Below, piece after piece: positions 9,379 through 17,921 of a stretch of 64,000 nucleotides of DNA. Source of the DNA: Granulicella sibirica. Lineage in GTDB: Bacteria > Acidobacteriota > Terriglobia > Terriglobales > Acidobacteriaceae. The stretch lies in assembly GCF_004115155.1 (NCBI RefSeq), contig NZ_RDSM01000002.1, positions 620,001-684,000 of the forward strand. The letters are read 5' to 3'. Position 1 is the first letter of the stretch; every line of letters begins with the position of its first letter. Position numbers and translations under genes: made by a program. Below the pieces are notes generated by a model, which did not search any database, had not been told where the DNA came from, and was given only the letters and a program-made list of their open reading frames with translations.

Positions 9379-10614
9379 CTACCTCATATCCGTAGCCAGT
9401 GCGGGCAACTCGCCGGCATGAATCGCAGCCAACTCGAAGAGGCGCATGATGGCCTTGGCGTTTTCGCGCATGTCGTAGCGCGAGCGGAAGATGGCAAGGG
9501 CGTTGTCGGACATCTCCCTGCGTTCCTCGGACGTGGTTTGTATCCAGCGCCGCAGGAGGGCTTCCGTTCCCGCGACGGTGTCCGGTTCCATGTAGCCCGC
9601 ACCTTCAAGGCTGATCTCCGGCGCAATGTTGACCTTGTCGGAGAGAAGAGTGGGCTTGCCGCAGGATAGCGCCTCAGCGACGGCGATCCCGAAGTTCTCC
9701 TGGTGCGAGGGAAGGATGAACGCCTCGGAGCCGTAGAACGCGCCCCACTTGACGTCTCCAAGGACGATGCCGGGCCAATGAATCCTGTCGGCGCAACCCG
9801 ACTTGACAGCGCGTTCTACAAGCTTCGGACGCCAGTTGCGTGCATCCGGACCAGCCATGACAAGATGAAGGCCGGGGTCGAGTAGTGCTGTAGCCGCGAA
9901 GGCTTCGATCAGTAGATCGCAGCCCTTTTTCCTGTCGATTCTTCCCAGGAAGAGAAGGTAGCGCTTATGCCGAACTCCGGGGCAGACCTCAAAAAAACTC
10001 TCGACCATCTGATCACGATCGCCGGTGGATCCTTGAGCTCCGTAGGGCACGACATAGGGCTTCCAGCTGTGCAACCAGAAGCTCTGCTTCGCAAGCTCGC
10101 TTTCCGCCTTGCAGGTGAAGAGGACCCGGTAAGCGCCCCGAAGGATCCAGTATTCGGCGGGCACCCAGTAGAGCCACTTCTTGATGTGCTTCAGGGGGTA
10201 CCGATGCTTGAAATAAGGGTCGAGCATACCGTGGGTGAAGACCATGTAAGGCCTGTGTCCCTTGATCGTCCACAGTGTAGCGAGGCCAGTGTATTGCCAT
10301 AGGCCGTTGACGACGACGCCATCGAAGCGATCTCGGTTCTCGCGAAGCCAGGGAAGCAATTTTCGATTGAAGCCGTAGACCGAGGTTTGCGGACCGAGCG
10401 CATGGACGCGAAACGGCAGATCTTGCAGGAAGGGTGCCCCGGGATCATCAAGAGTCACGACCTCGCCCTCGTAACCGAGATCCCGGTACCCCAGCAGCAT
10501 TCGCACCGATTCGGTCGGTCCACCCGCTGCCGGATTGAGGGTTCCGATGACGTGCAGGATGCGCATGGGACTGGCCTTGCTGCTATGGACGGTGTCGGGC
10601 TGCATAAGACTCAT
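9379..10614 (-). CDS. Glycosyltransferase, GT4-type (GT-B fold)
   Basis: 411 residues. The N-terminal domain has MRILHVIGTLNPAAGGPTESVRML, a standard GT4 opening. The C-terminal domain has LFLGRIDRKKGCDLLIEAFA and an E-x7-E type block (SHQENFGIAVAEALSCGKPTLLS). The start at 10614 overlaps the stop of the upstream glycosyltransferase (ATGA), which supports it, although an internal ATG at 10566 begins the conserved part. Probably cytoplasmic; it adds a sugar to a lipid-linked exopolysaccharide unit. Donor and acceptor are not readable. Confidence 0.88.
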   Translation of the reverse strand: MSLMQPDTVHSSKASPMRILHVIGTLNPAAGGPTESVRMLLGYRDLGYEGEVVTLDDPGAPFLQDLPFRVHALGPQTSVYGFNRKLLPWLRENRDRFDGVVVNGLWQYTGLATLWTIKGHRPYMVFTHGMLDPYFKHRYPLKHIKKWLYWVPAEYWILRGAYRVLFTCKAESELAKQSFWLHSWKPYVVPYGAQGSTGDRDQMVESFFEVCPGVRHKRYLLFLGRIDRKKGCDLLIEAFAATALLDPGLHLVMAGPDARNWRPKLVERAVKSGCADRIHWPGIVLGDVKWGAFYGSEAFILPSHQENFGIAVAEALSCGKPTLLSDKVNIAPEISLEGAGYMEPDTVAGTEALLRRWIQTTSEERREMSDNALAIFRSRYDMRENAKAIMRLFELAAIHAGELPALATDMR

Positions 10615-11801
10615 GGATGCGTGCTTTTATGGGTAATGTGAGCGATAGCTTTCCGCAAGCCTAAAACATCTTCTTCAAAGCTCCACTTGTCAATTCGAGC
10701 CCTTGCGTTTTCTCCCATCCTGGCAACCGCCCCAGGGACGGCGAGCACTCGAAGCAAGGCATTTACGAGCGCGTCCACATCACCGGCCGGGAAGACACAC
10801 CCTTCAACGCCGTCCGTGACGAGATCGGGTTGACAACCCGCGTCGCTTGAAAGGACGACAGCGCGTCCAGCGTTCATGACCTCGTTGACGATAAGCCCCC
10901 ACGGTTCATGCCGGGACGGAAGCACGAAGACGCTCGCAAGATCGAAGAAGCGCGGCAACTCCGACTGATTTCTAAATCCGCAGAACCGAATACTATCGGA
11001 ACCTGTCGATTGTGCCTGCTTCTCAAGCGTCAAACGCTGCTCCCCGTCGCCAACAATGACAAGGTAGGGAAGCGGAGCGAGCGCCTGTAGCCGTGCGTAG
11101 GCCGCAATCAGGTCCGCGCAGTTCTTCCGCTCCTGCAGCTTAGAGGCGAAGAGGATGACAGGCCGCTTTGGATCGAGCCCAAGCTCCGCTTGAAGATCGC
11201 TACGCCGCAACGAAGCCGCAGCGGAGCGCTCCTGGAAAAAGCGGTTGTCGACAGCGTAGGGCATTCGAATCCGCGGGATTTCGTCGCCGAGATAGCGGCT
11301 CCAGTACGCATCGTTCAGCGATCCTATCGGCATGACGCCAGAGACGAAGGGTCGAAGCAAAGCGAAGAAGCCCCGTTTGGCGGCGAGCTTCCAACGGGAA
11401 CGTGTCCGGTCGCGAAGCCACGATTCAGCGCGCAACAACACCGGAATGCCAAGCGCGCGGGCGGCGATCATGCCGTGGAGTGCGTTCGCGGTTGCATACC
11501 CGTGGACCCAGAGAACGTCGAAGTTCCCCCGTCGAAGGCGGGTAAAGAGGCCGTAGCTCAAGGGGCTGAAGACTGTCGGCCGTCCGGTGTCGTGTATCGA
11601 GGGAAGAAACTCATATCGATATCCCTCGAGCAGCGGAATATCCCACTGAATGTCTACTCCAAAGCCCTCGTCCTGGTAGTTGCGGACGGAGAAGCCGGAG
11701 CCGAAGAAGACGGTCAGGTCGATATCCGGTTCCTGTGCAATGCGCCGCAGAAGAGGCGCCTGATACTGGATGGGGTGACTTACGAGATAGGCCAGACGCA
11801 A
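10611..11801 (-). CDS. Glycosyltransferase, GT4-type (GT-B fold)
   Basis: 396 residues. It begins LRLAYLVSHPIQYQAPLLRRIA (TTG start), an opening shared by many exopolysaccharide glycosyltransferases, and carries VILFASKLQERKNCADLIAAYA and SRHEPWGLIVNEVMNAGRAVVLS in the C-terminal domain. No ATG lies in frame before the conserved N-terminus, and AGGAG lies 11 nt upstream of the TTG, so TTG is the best start. It lies 69 bp after the export gene and is coupled by ATGA to the next glycosyltransferase. Sugar specificity unknown. Confidence 0.87.
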   Translation of the reverse strand: MRLAYLVSHPIQYQAPLLRRIAQEPDIDLTVFFGSGFSVRNYQDEGFGVDIQWDIPLLEGYRYEFLPSIHDTGRPTVFSPLSYGLFTRLRRGNFDVLWVHGYATANALHGMIAARALGIPVLLRAESWLRDRTRSRWKLAAKRGFFALLRPFVSGVMPIGSLNDAYWSRYLGDEIPRIRMPYAVDNRFFQERSAAASLRRSDLQAELGLDPKRPVILFASKLQERKNCADLIAAYARLQALAPLPYLVIVGDGEQRLTLEKQAQSTGSDSIRFCGFRNQSELPRFFDLASVFVLPSRHEPWGLIVNEVMNAGRAVVLSSDAGCQPDLVTDGVEGCVFPAGDVDALVNALLRVLAVPGAVARMGENARARIDKWSFEEDVLGLRKAIAHITHKSTHP

Positions 11802-11869
11802 TGCGCGTCCGGCTCCTGTCTGGCTTCCCTGGCGTGCCGGTTGTGTCGTGGCTTTCAGTGCGACCGCCT

Positions 11870-12997
11870 TCAGCGCACCGCGATGAGCAGAAGAGAGATG
11901 AGACTGAAGAGTGTTCCGACCCCACCCGCACTGAGGACGGTTTTCATCGCGGAGGTCGGCAGGAAGACGATGTCGCCAGCCTGCAGAATCGGATCCGGTG
12001 CCTTGCCATAAAGCACCTTCTTGATGTCTACCTTGACCTCGGTCCGCTCTGTCCCGGTTGTTCGAACGATGCGAAGATCGTTGTATTTCCCGTTAAAAAC
12101 GGGTCCTCCGCTGACTGCCGCAACCTGCATGAGCGTCATTGGCCCATTGGCCAGCGGTATAAGGCCAGTCGTTTTGAAGGCGCCCACGACATAAATGACG
12201 CCTGACCTGCCGATATAGATTGTGTCGTGCGGGTAGACCGGCACATCCGCCTTGGCCATCTCCTGCGGCGTGTTTCCGAGATCGATCAGGATTGGCTGCT
12301 CGACCCCAGGCCGAATGATGGTGACTGTACGGCCAGCCGTTGGTGGAATTCCTCCCTGGCTCGAGATCACTTCGAAGAGGGTGTGCGGTTTGGACGTCAG
12401 GGGCACCACGGCGTGAAGCTCTCCGGCCAGCGTGATGATCTGCTGGGTCTGGGGCTCCGCCAGCGTGATGATGATCTCAGGGTTCTGATACATCTGAGCT
12501 TCCCTCAGCCTGCCTGCAATCAGAAGTTCCGCGTTCACGATTGTCAGGTCTGAAAGCTTTAGCTGCCCGATCAGCGGAAGGGTAACCGTGCCATCCTTGC
12601 TGAGTCGTACCGTCTCGAAATAGTCGGCCGAAGCGAAGAGCCTGACGTTGATAAGGTCACCCGCGGAAAGAACATACTCCTTGGGGTCGGGATAGAAGAC
12701 TGCCGCACCGGACCCCGGGCCGCCCTGCGGCTGCGACGCCTGCGGGCCCTGAACACCTGGTGCCATTGGATTCTGGATGCCTTGAATCATCCCATTTGGC
12801 GTCTGGCCGTTGACGCCTGGAGCCGTGACGGTGTAAGGGTTCACCGTGTTTCCCCCGTTCGAACCCTGTGCAAGAGCCACTCCCGTCGAGATCAGCCCAA
12901 GCATGAGGAGGGCCGTCACTGGCGACAACCAAAGCGGGATCATCCGACAAAGCAGGGAGACGATGCGATTGTGGCTCGTCGTCTGACGTTGACTCAT
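11870..12997 (-). CDS. Polysaccharide export protein, Wza-like (SLBB)
   Basis: 375 residues from the ATG at 12997, which has GGGAGG in front and overlaps the kinase stop (ATGA). A signal sequence or signal anchor covers about residues 20-45 and ends in GVALAQ. Next come a Poly_export domain (YVLSAGDLINVRLF and LPLIGQLKLSDLT) and SLBB-like repeats (TIYIGRSGVIYVVGAFK, DIVFLPTS). A hydrophobic C-terminal segment (LSAGGVGTLFSLISLLLIA) is unlike the alpha-helical barrel of E. coli Wza but is seen in other OPX proteins. No lipobox cysteine is seen. It pairs with the autokinase upstream to form the export channel. Confidence 0.87.
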   Translation of the reverse strand: MSQRQTTSHNRIVSLLCRMIPLWLSPVTALLMLGLISTGVALAQGSNGGNTVNPYTVTAPGVNGQTPNGMIQGIQNPMAPGVQGPQASQPQGGPGSGAAVFYPDPKEYVLSAGDLINVRLFASADYFETVRLSKDGTVTLPLIGQLKLSDLTIVNAELLIAGRLREAQMYQNPEIIITLAEPQTQQIITLAGELHAVVPLTSKPHTLFEVISSQGGIPPTAGRTVTIIRPGVEQPILIDLGNTPQEMAKADVPVYPHDTIYIGRSGVIYVVGAFKTTGLIPLANGPMTLMQVAAVSGGPVFNGKYNDLRIVRTTGTERTEVKVDIKKVLYGKAPDPILQAGDIVFLPTSAMKTVLSAGGVGTLFSLISLLLIAVR

Positions 12998-15267
12998 CGT
13001 ACCTCCCTCTTCTCTTCCTTTTCGATCTTCTCTGCCTGGCTCTTTTCCCCGGTTGGCGGCTTCGTCTGCCAACTATCCGAGTCGACCCCGGAATAGGAGT
13101 AGCCCTGATATCCGTAGTACCCGTAATACTCCGGAGAATTGAGATCGACCGCGTTGAGGACAAGTCCAGCGATCGGAGCGCCCGAGCGGATGAGAAGGTC
13201 GCGGGCCCGGCGAACGATCTGCCTGCTGGATTTGCCGTGACGAACGACAAGAACGACCGCATCCGCGAGGCGCGCGAGGATCACGCCGTCGGTCACGGAC
13301 AGGACTGGTGGCGAGTCAACCACGACGTGGGTATACAGGTTGCCGCAGCGTTCCAGCAGCTGGGTCATCGCGCCGGAGCTGAGCATCTCGGTCGGGAAGG
13401 GAGGTACCGGTCCACTTGCCAGGATGTCGAGGTTCGGAACTTCCGTGACGTGCTGCAGCGAATCCTCGAGGGTTGAGCCACCCGAGAGGACGGTTGAGAG
13501 TCCCACTTTGCCAGAGAGGCCGAAACGGTGATGAACATTCGGGCGGCGGAGGTCGGCGTCGATCAGGAGAACGCGCACATCGCCCTGGGCCAGAATGCAG
13601 GCAAGGTTGCAGGCCGTGGTGGTTTTGCCTTCGGAGGGGGTGGAACTGGTAAAGAGGATAAACTTCGGTGGTTGTCCCGTGGTTGAAAGCAGAAGCGAGG
13701 TCCGCAGCGAACGGAATGACTCGGCGAATTGAGACTTGGGCTGCGTCAGGACGCTGATGTTGCGCTGGGCCACGGACAGGTTTGCGGCTTGATCGGCGGC
13801 GGTGCGGCGGGCTTTGGGAATAACGGCCAGCGAGGGCAGTTCGATGACGCTCTCGATCTCGGCGATGCTGCGCAGACCGGTATCGAGACTGTCGAGCACG
13901 AATGCCACAACGATGCCGACAATCAAAGCGAAGAGAACGTTCGTGGTGATGATGCTCGAGTAAGGTTGCAGCGTCGGATAGGCGGGCAGGAGCGCCTGGT
14001 CGACCACATCGATCTCAAGCGACTCGAGCCCGGCCTGAACGCCGGCGGTCCGAAGGCGCTCGAGCAGGCCCTCATATAAGGTGCGGCTCGATTCGAACTC
14101 ACGCTGCTTGATCGTGTATTCGATCAGGTCGTCGCGCATTTTGTAGGCGTCGGCCTTCTGCTTCTCGAGCGCCGCGGTTGTCTGCTCTTCGTTGGCTTTG
14201 GCTGCGTTGAAATTTTCTCTCGCCTGAGTGAGAAGGCGTTCCTGTTCGGCTTTGAGTTGCTTTTCCAGCTCGGCGAGTTCGTTCGACTGGGCTTTGACGA
14301 GGGGATGATTGGCTCCATACGTCGTCAGTAACTGGGCGAGGTTTGACCTGGCAAAGGCGACCTGGCCGCGCAGGGCGGAGAACTCGCCTGGAGCGGTTCC
14401 TGGCGTCGTCTCGATCGAGTTGTCGATCGAGTCCGGGTCCATGCCGCTCAACATGCGGTAACGGGACTCCGCGACGATGCGGGCGATCTTGGCGGTTCCC
14501 GAAGCCTTCGACAGATCTTCGAGCGACGACGAAATCTGGTTATCTTTTGGATCGAAGCCGAGCACGCCGAGCCGTTTCTGCAGGTCCATCATCTGTTCCT
14601 GAGAGAGCTCGACTTGCGCTTTCAGATCGTCCAACTGGCCGGAAAGCCACTGCGATACACGCTGGGTCGAAGCGAACCTGGTCTCGTAGCTCCTTTGGAT
14701 GTAGTCCGATACAACCTTGTTGACGATGTCTGCCGACAGCTTTGGACTGAGGCTGCTGTAGCTGATCCGCATAATCTCGGTCTTGGGGACGAGCTGGATG
14801 CGAAGGCTGCTTTGCAGGCGATGGATCGTGCCCTGACGAACGCCAGGATCGTCAAGTGAAGCGTGCGGAACCTTGCCCTTTACGCCGAGAAACTCAGGAT
14901 TGTTCGCTAGATTCATCTCGCGCGCGACGGTCAACATCAACGTGTCGCTTTGCAGGATGGCGATCTCCGTCATCATCTTTGTCTGCGGATCGGAGATTCC
15001 GGTGCTGGCGCTCACCTTGTATTCGTTGGAGGAGCCGCTGCGCACCTGGATGCGGGCGTAGGCTTCAAACAGGCGGGGCTGAGAGGACGCCTTCCAGTAG
15101 CCGTACGCGAAGCCGATGAGGACGGCCAGGATAAGGACCCATTTTCGTTTTCGGAGGGTGGTAAGAGCCTCGGCAAGAGTTGTTTCGGAGCCGGATGTGG
15201 ATAAACCCCCCAGCGGAGCATGGGGTGTACCCGTGCCGGGACCGTCGTCTGCCATTCTTGGGGCCAT
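12994..15267 (-). CDS. Polysaccharide co-polymerase with BY-kinase (Wzc-like)
   Basis: 757 residues from the ATG at 15267 (GGGAG just upstream). N-terminal Wzz domain with a membrane segment (KWVLILAVLIGFAYGY), a long periplasmic coiled-coil region, a second membrane segment around ITTNVLFALIVGIVVAFVL, then a cytoplasmic tyrosine-kinase domain. Walker A lies at 545-551 (SEGKTTT), Walker A' VLLIDADLRRPN starts at 566 and Walker B HVVVDSP at 647. The tail has seven tyrosines at 714-725 (YYGYYGYQGYSY), the autophosphorylation cluster typical of BY-kinases, followed by a charged end. It controls chain length and export with the Wza-like protein. Confidence 0.93.
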   Translation of the reverse strand: MAPRMADDGPGTGTPHAPLGGLSTSGSETTLAEALTTLRKRKWVLILAVLIGFAYGYWKASSQPRLFEAYARIQVRSGSSNEYKVSASTGISDPQTKMMTEIAILQSDTLMLTVAREMNLANNPEFLGVKGKVPHASLDDPGVRQGTIHRLQSSLRIQLVPKTEIMRISYSSLSPKLSADIVNKVVSDYIQRSYETRFASTQRVSQWLSGQLDDLKAQVELSQEQMMDLQKRLGVLGFDPKDNQISSSLEDLSKASGTAKIARIVAESRYRMLSGMDPDSIDNSIETTPGTAPGEFSALRGQVAFARSNLAQLLTTYGANHPLVKAQSNELAELEKQLKAEQERLLTQARENFNAAKANEEQTTAALEKQKADAYKMRDDLIEYTIKQREFESSRTLYEGLLERLRTAGVQAGLESLEIDVVDQALLPAYPTLQPYSSIITTNVLFALIVGIVVAFVLDSLDTGLRSIAEIESVIELPSLAVIPKARRTAADQAANLSVAQRNISVLTQPKSQFAESFRSLRTSLLLSTTGQPPKFILFTSSTPSEGKTTTACNLACILAQGDVRVLLIDADLRRPNVHHRFGLSGKVGLSTVLSGGSTLEDSLQHVTEVPNLDILASGPVPPFPTEMLSSGAMTQLLERCGNLYTHVVVDSPPVLSVTDGVILARLADAVVLVVRHGKSSRQIVRRARDLLIRSGAPIAGLVLNAVDLNSPEYYGYYGYQGYSYSGVDSDSWQTKPPTGEKSQAEKIEKEEKREVR

Positions 15268-15341
15268 TACTCCCAGTCTAACCCGAGGGGCCGTTGTCGT
15301 GAACACATATGACGTTGTGCGAAGCAATTCATATCCGCGCA

Positions 15342-15369
15342 TTGGAAATGGAACAAAATACTCTAGAAT
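15342..15369 (+). promoter_or_regulatory. Candidate sigma70 promoter for ugd
   Basis: TTGGAA (15342-15347) and TAGAAT (15364-15369) are separated by 16 bp in the 145-bp divergent gap between the autokinase (-) and UDP-glucose dehydrogenase (+). The -10 box lies about 44 nt before the ATG. Sequence match only. Confidence 0.45.
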
Positions 15370-15412
15370 CAACTCAAACCTCCAACCAAAAGGACTGAGT
15401 ACCCATAAAGCT

Positions 15413-16810
15413 ATGCCAAAACAAACTCAAATCGCTGTCGTCGGTTCTGGCTATGTTGGTCTTGTAGCCGCTGTCTGCTTCGCTGAGATGGGCCACAATG
15501 TCATCTGTGTCGATAACGATGAGCGGAAGGTCTCTGCCCTACAGGGAGGCGACACCCTCATTCACGAGATCTATCTCCCCGAGTTGCTGCAGCGCTATCG
15601 GAATACCAAGGTTCGCTTTATGACGGACCTTGCCGAAGCCACACGAGAGTGCGAGGCGATCTTTATTGCCGTCGGCACTCCCCAGAGCGAGACTGGTGAC
15701 GCTGACCTCTCGTACGTTGAGGCGGTTGCGTGCGAGATCGCGCGCTCCATCACGTCGTACAAGGTCATTGTTGAGAAGAGCACCGTTCCGGTGTACACGA
15801 ACGAGTGGATCCGCAGGGCGATCGAGCGCAATGGCGTAGCACGGGACATGTTTGATGTCGTCTCAAACCCGGAGTTCCTTCGCGAAGGAACCGCAGTATC
15901 GGACTTCCTTCATCCCGACCGCATCGTAGTCGGCGCGGACAGTGATCGCGCGGCGGCCGTGCTCCGCGAGATCTACGCTCCGCTCACCAGCGGCGAGTAC
16001 TACACCAAAGAGGACGCGATCCCCGGGCCGTGTGGCGTGAATGCCGCGCCTCCGCTGCTCAACACTTCCACCAAGAGCGCCGAGATCATCAAGCATGCCT
16101 CGAACGCTTTCCTGGCGGTGAAGATCTCGTTCATCAACGCAGTTTCCAACCTCTGCGAAGCGACCGACGCCAACGTGGAGCAGGTTGCGATCGGCATGGG
16201 GCTCGATGCCCGCATCGGGCCGCGCTTTCTACGGCCGGGTATCGGTTATGGCGGATCCTGCTTCCCCAAGGACGTCGCCGCGTTCCGGTCGGTAGCCGAT
16301 CAACTCGGTGTTGACTTCAGCCTCCTCTCCGAAGTGGAGAAGATCAACGGCCAGCAGAAGAAGCGCTTCCTCAACAAGGTGCGCACCGCTCTCTGGACAT
16401 TGCGCGGAAAGAAGCTCGGCGTTCTTGGACTCTCCTTTAAGGGAGAGACGGACGATATCCGCGAATCACCGGCGATCGAGCTGGTGGAGATGCTGCTCGC
16501 GGAAGGCTGTTCGGTAAAGGCCTTCGATCCGGCTGCGATGGAACGGACGGCGGAACGTCTGCCCGCCGGCCCCAACCTCGAGTACGTCGAGTCATCGTAT
16601 GCGGCGGCTGACGACGCGGACGCTCTTTTGATCCTGACCGACTGGGCGGAGTTCGCCAAGCTCGATCTGAAGCGTCTCAACACCGCGCTGCGCTACCCGA
16701 TCGTCATCGACGGGCGAAATCTTTATGATCCGCACGCGATGGTGGAGCATGGAATGACGTACATCAGCGTTGGTCGTCCGACAGCGAATCCGCCGCGCGA
16801 ACACGCCTGA
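15413..16810 (+). CDS. ugd: UDP-glucose 6-dehydrogenase
   Basis: 465 residues. It oxidises UDP-glucose to UDP-glucuronate with NAD+ in the cytosol, supplying exopolysaccharide synthesis. The N-terminal Rossmann motif is VVGSGYVGL (residues 9-17). The catalytic cysteine is Cys283 in GGSCFPKD, and GLSFKGETDDIRESPA marks the C-terminal domain. The ATG at 15413 is used because the NAD-binding strand begins six residues later, although the frame is open much further upstream. UDP-xylose synthase follows 90 bp downstream, after a strong hairpin, so UDP-glucuronate is likely passed on to UDP-xylose. Confidence 0.95.
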   Translation: MPKQTQIAVVGSGYVGLVAAVCFAEMGHNVICVDNDERKVSALQGGDTLIHEIYLPELLQRYRNTKVRFMTDLAEATRECEAIFIAVGTPQSETGDADLSYVEAVACEIARSITSYKVIVEKSTVPVYTNEWIRRAIERNGVARDMFDVVSNPEFLREGTAVSDFLHPDRIVVGADSDRAAAVLREIYAPLTSGEYYTKEDAIPGPCGVNAAPPLLNTSTKSAEIIKHASNAFLAVKISFINAVSNLCEATDANVEQVAIGMGLDARIGPRFLRPGIGYGGSCFPKDVAAFRSVADQLGVDFSLLSEVEKINGQQKKRFLNKVRTALWTLRGKKLGVLGLSFKGETDDIRESPAIELVEMLLAEGCSVKAFDPAAMERTAERLPAGPNLEYVESSYAAADDADALLILTDWAEFAKLDLKRLNTALRYPIVIDGRNLYDPHAMVEHGMTYISVGRPTANPPREHA

Positions 16811-16827
16811 TCGGTTGATCTCAATCA

Positions 16828-16864
16828 CTTCGCACCTGCGCTGGCCCACAGCGCAGGTGCGAAG
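16828..16864 (+). terminator. 16-bp perfect inverted repeat between ugd and the UDP-xylose synthase gene
   Basis: CTTCGCACCTGCGCTG (16828-16843) pairs exactly with CAGCGCAGGTGCGAAG (16849-16864) around the loop GCCCA. Only CTTCTC follows, so it is a weak or partial terminator, or a processing or attenuation site that lowers expression of the next gene. Confidence 0.5.
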
Positions 16865-16900
16865 CTTCTCACCTTCCAACTACTTGTGCGAGGACACCTA

Positions 16901-17863
16901 TTGAGCGCTCAGACCGTACAGACAATTCTTGTTACAGGAGCGGCCGGATTTCTCGGATCGCACCTGTGTGATCACCTGCTCGCCGATGGGCATAGCATCG
17001 TCGGCGTCGATAACCTTTCGACCGGCAGTCACGCCAATCTCGCACACCTGGCGGGCAATCCCCGCTTCCGCTTTGTCGAGGCAGACATCTGCCAACCCTT
17101 TGACGTAGGACCAGTGGACTACATTTTCAACTTTGCCTCCCCTGCGAGCCCGGTCGATTACACGCGTCTTGGCATCGAGACGCTCCTGGTCGGATCGGCT
17201 GGGACGATCAATACGCTGGAATTGGCGAAGAAGTATGGTGCGGGCTATCTGCATGCCTCCACCTCGGAGTGCTACGGCGATCCGGAGGTGCATCCGCAGG
17301 TTGAGACCTATTGGGGCAACGTCAACCCGATCGGACCGCGTTCGGTGTATGACGAAGCAAAACGGTTCTCCGAGGCCGCGGTCGTGGCCTATCATCGCTA
17401 TCACGGGGTGAACACCCACCTCGTTCGGATCTTCAACACCTACGGACCGCGTCTACAGGCCAACGATGGGCGCGTTATCTCGAATCTCATGATCCAGGCC
17501 CTCAAGGGTGAGCCTCTGACGATCTATGGTGACGGATCGCAGACGCGCAGCTTCTGCTTTGCGTCGGATCTGATCAGTGGGATCGTGCTGCTTTCGCGTT
17601 CCGAGGAGCACATGCCGGTGAATATCGGCAACCCTGTCGAATGGACCATTCTCGAGTGCGCGAAGGAAATTCTCGATCTCACGGGATCAACCTCGAAGAT
17701 CATCTTCAAACCTTTGCCGCAGGATGATCCTACCCGTCGCCGGCCGGACATCACCCGCGCACGCACACTTCTTGGCTGGGAGCCGAAGGTCAAGCTGCGT
17801 GAAGGACTGGAGCGGTCGTTGTCCTACTTCCAGGCATGTGTCAACACACCCCAGGCTGTTTAG
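16901..17863 (+). CDS. UDP-glucuronate decarboxylase / UDP-xylose synthase (SDR family)
   Basis: 320 residues. Extended-SDR fold with NAD motif GAAGFLG (13-19), ASTSECYGD as the Ser/Thr catalytic region, YDEAKRF carrying the YxxxK pair, and [18 protein letters not shown] and DDPTRRRPD typical of UDP-xylose synthases. It converts UDP-glucuronate to UDP-xylose. I chose the TTG at 16901 because AGGA lies 6 nt before it; a GTG at 16886 has no ribosome site. It follows ugd, which makes its substrate, and converges on the Wzi-like gene. Confidence 0.9.
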   Translation: MSAQTVQTILVTGAAGFLGSHLCDHLLADGHSIVGVDNLSTGSHANLAHLAGNPRFRFVEADICQPFDVGPVDYIFNFASPASPVDYTRLGIETLLVGSAGTINTLELAKKYGAGYLHASTSECYGDPEVHPQVETYWGNVNPIGPRSVYDEAKRFSEAAVVAYHRYHGVNTHLVRIFNTYGPRLQANDGRVISNLMIQALKGEPLTIYGDGSQTRSFCFASDLISGIVLLSRSEEHMPVNIGNPVEWTILECAKEILDLTGSTSKIIFKPLPQDDPTRRRPDITRARTLLGWEPKVKLREGLERSLSYFQACVNTPQAV

Positions 17864-17876
17864 CAGATGCATCTGC

Positions 17877-17912
17877 AACGGGCCGGCGATCCTTCGTGAT
17901 CGCCGGCCCGTT
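17877..17912. terminator. Bidirectional terminator, 15-bp perfect stem
   Basis: AACGGGCCGGCGATC (17877-17891) and GATCGCCGGCCCGTT (17898-17912) are exact reverse complements with loop CTTCGT. The hairpin lies between the UDP-xylose synthase stop (+) and the Wzi-like stop (-). Confidence 0.75.
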
Positions 17913-17921
17913 GTGCATTGT

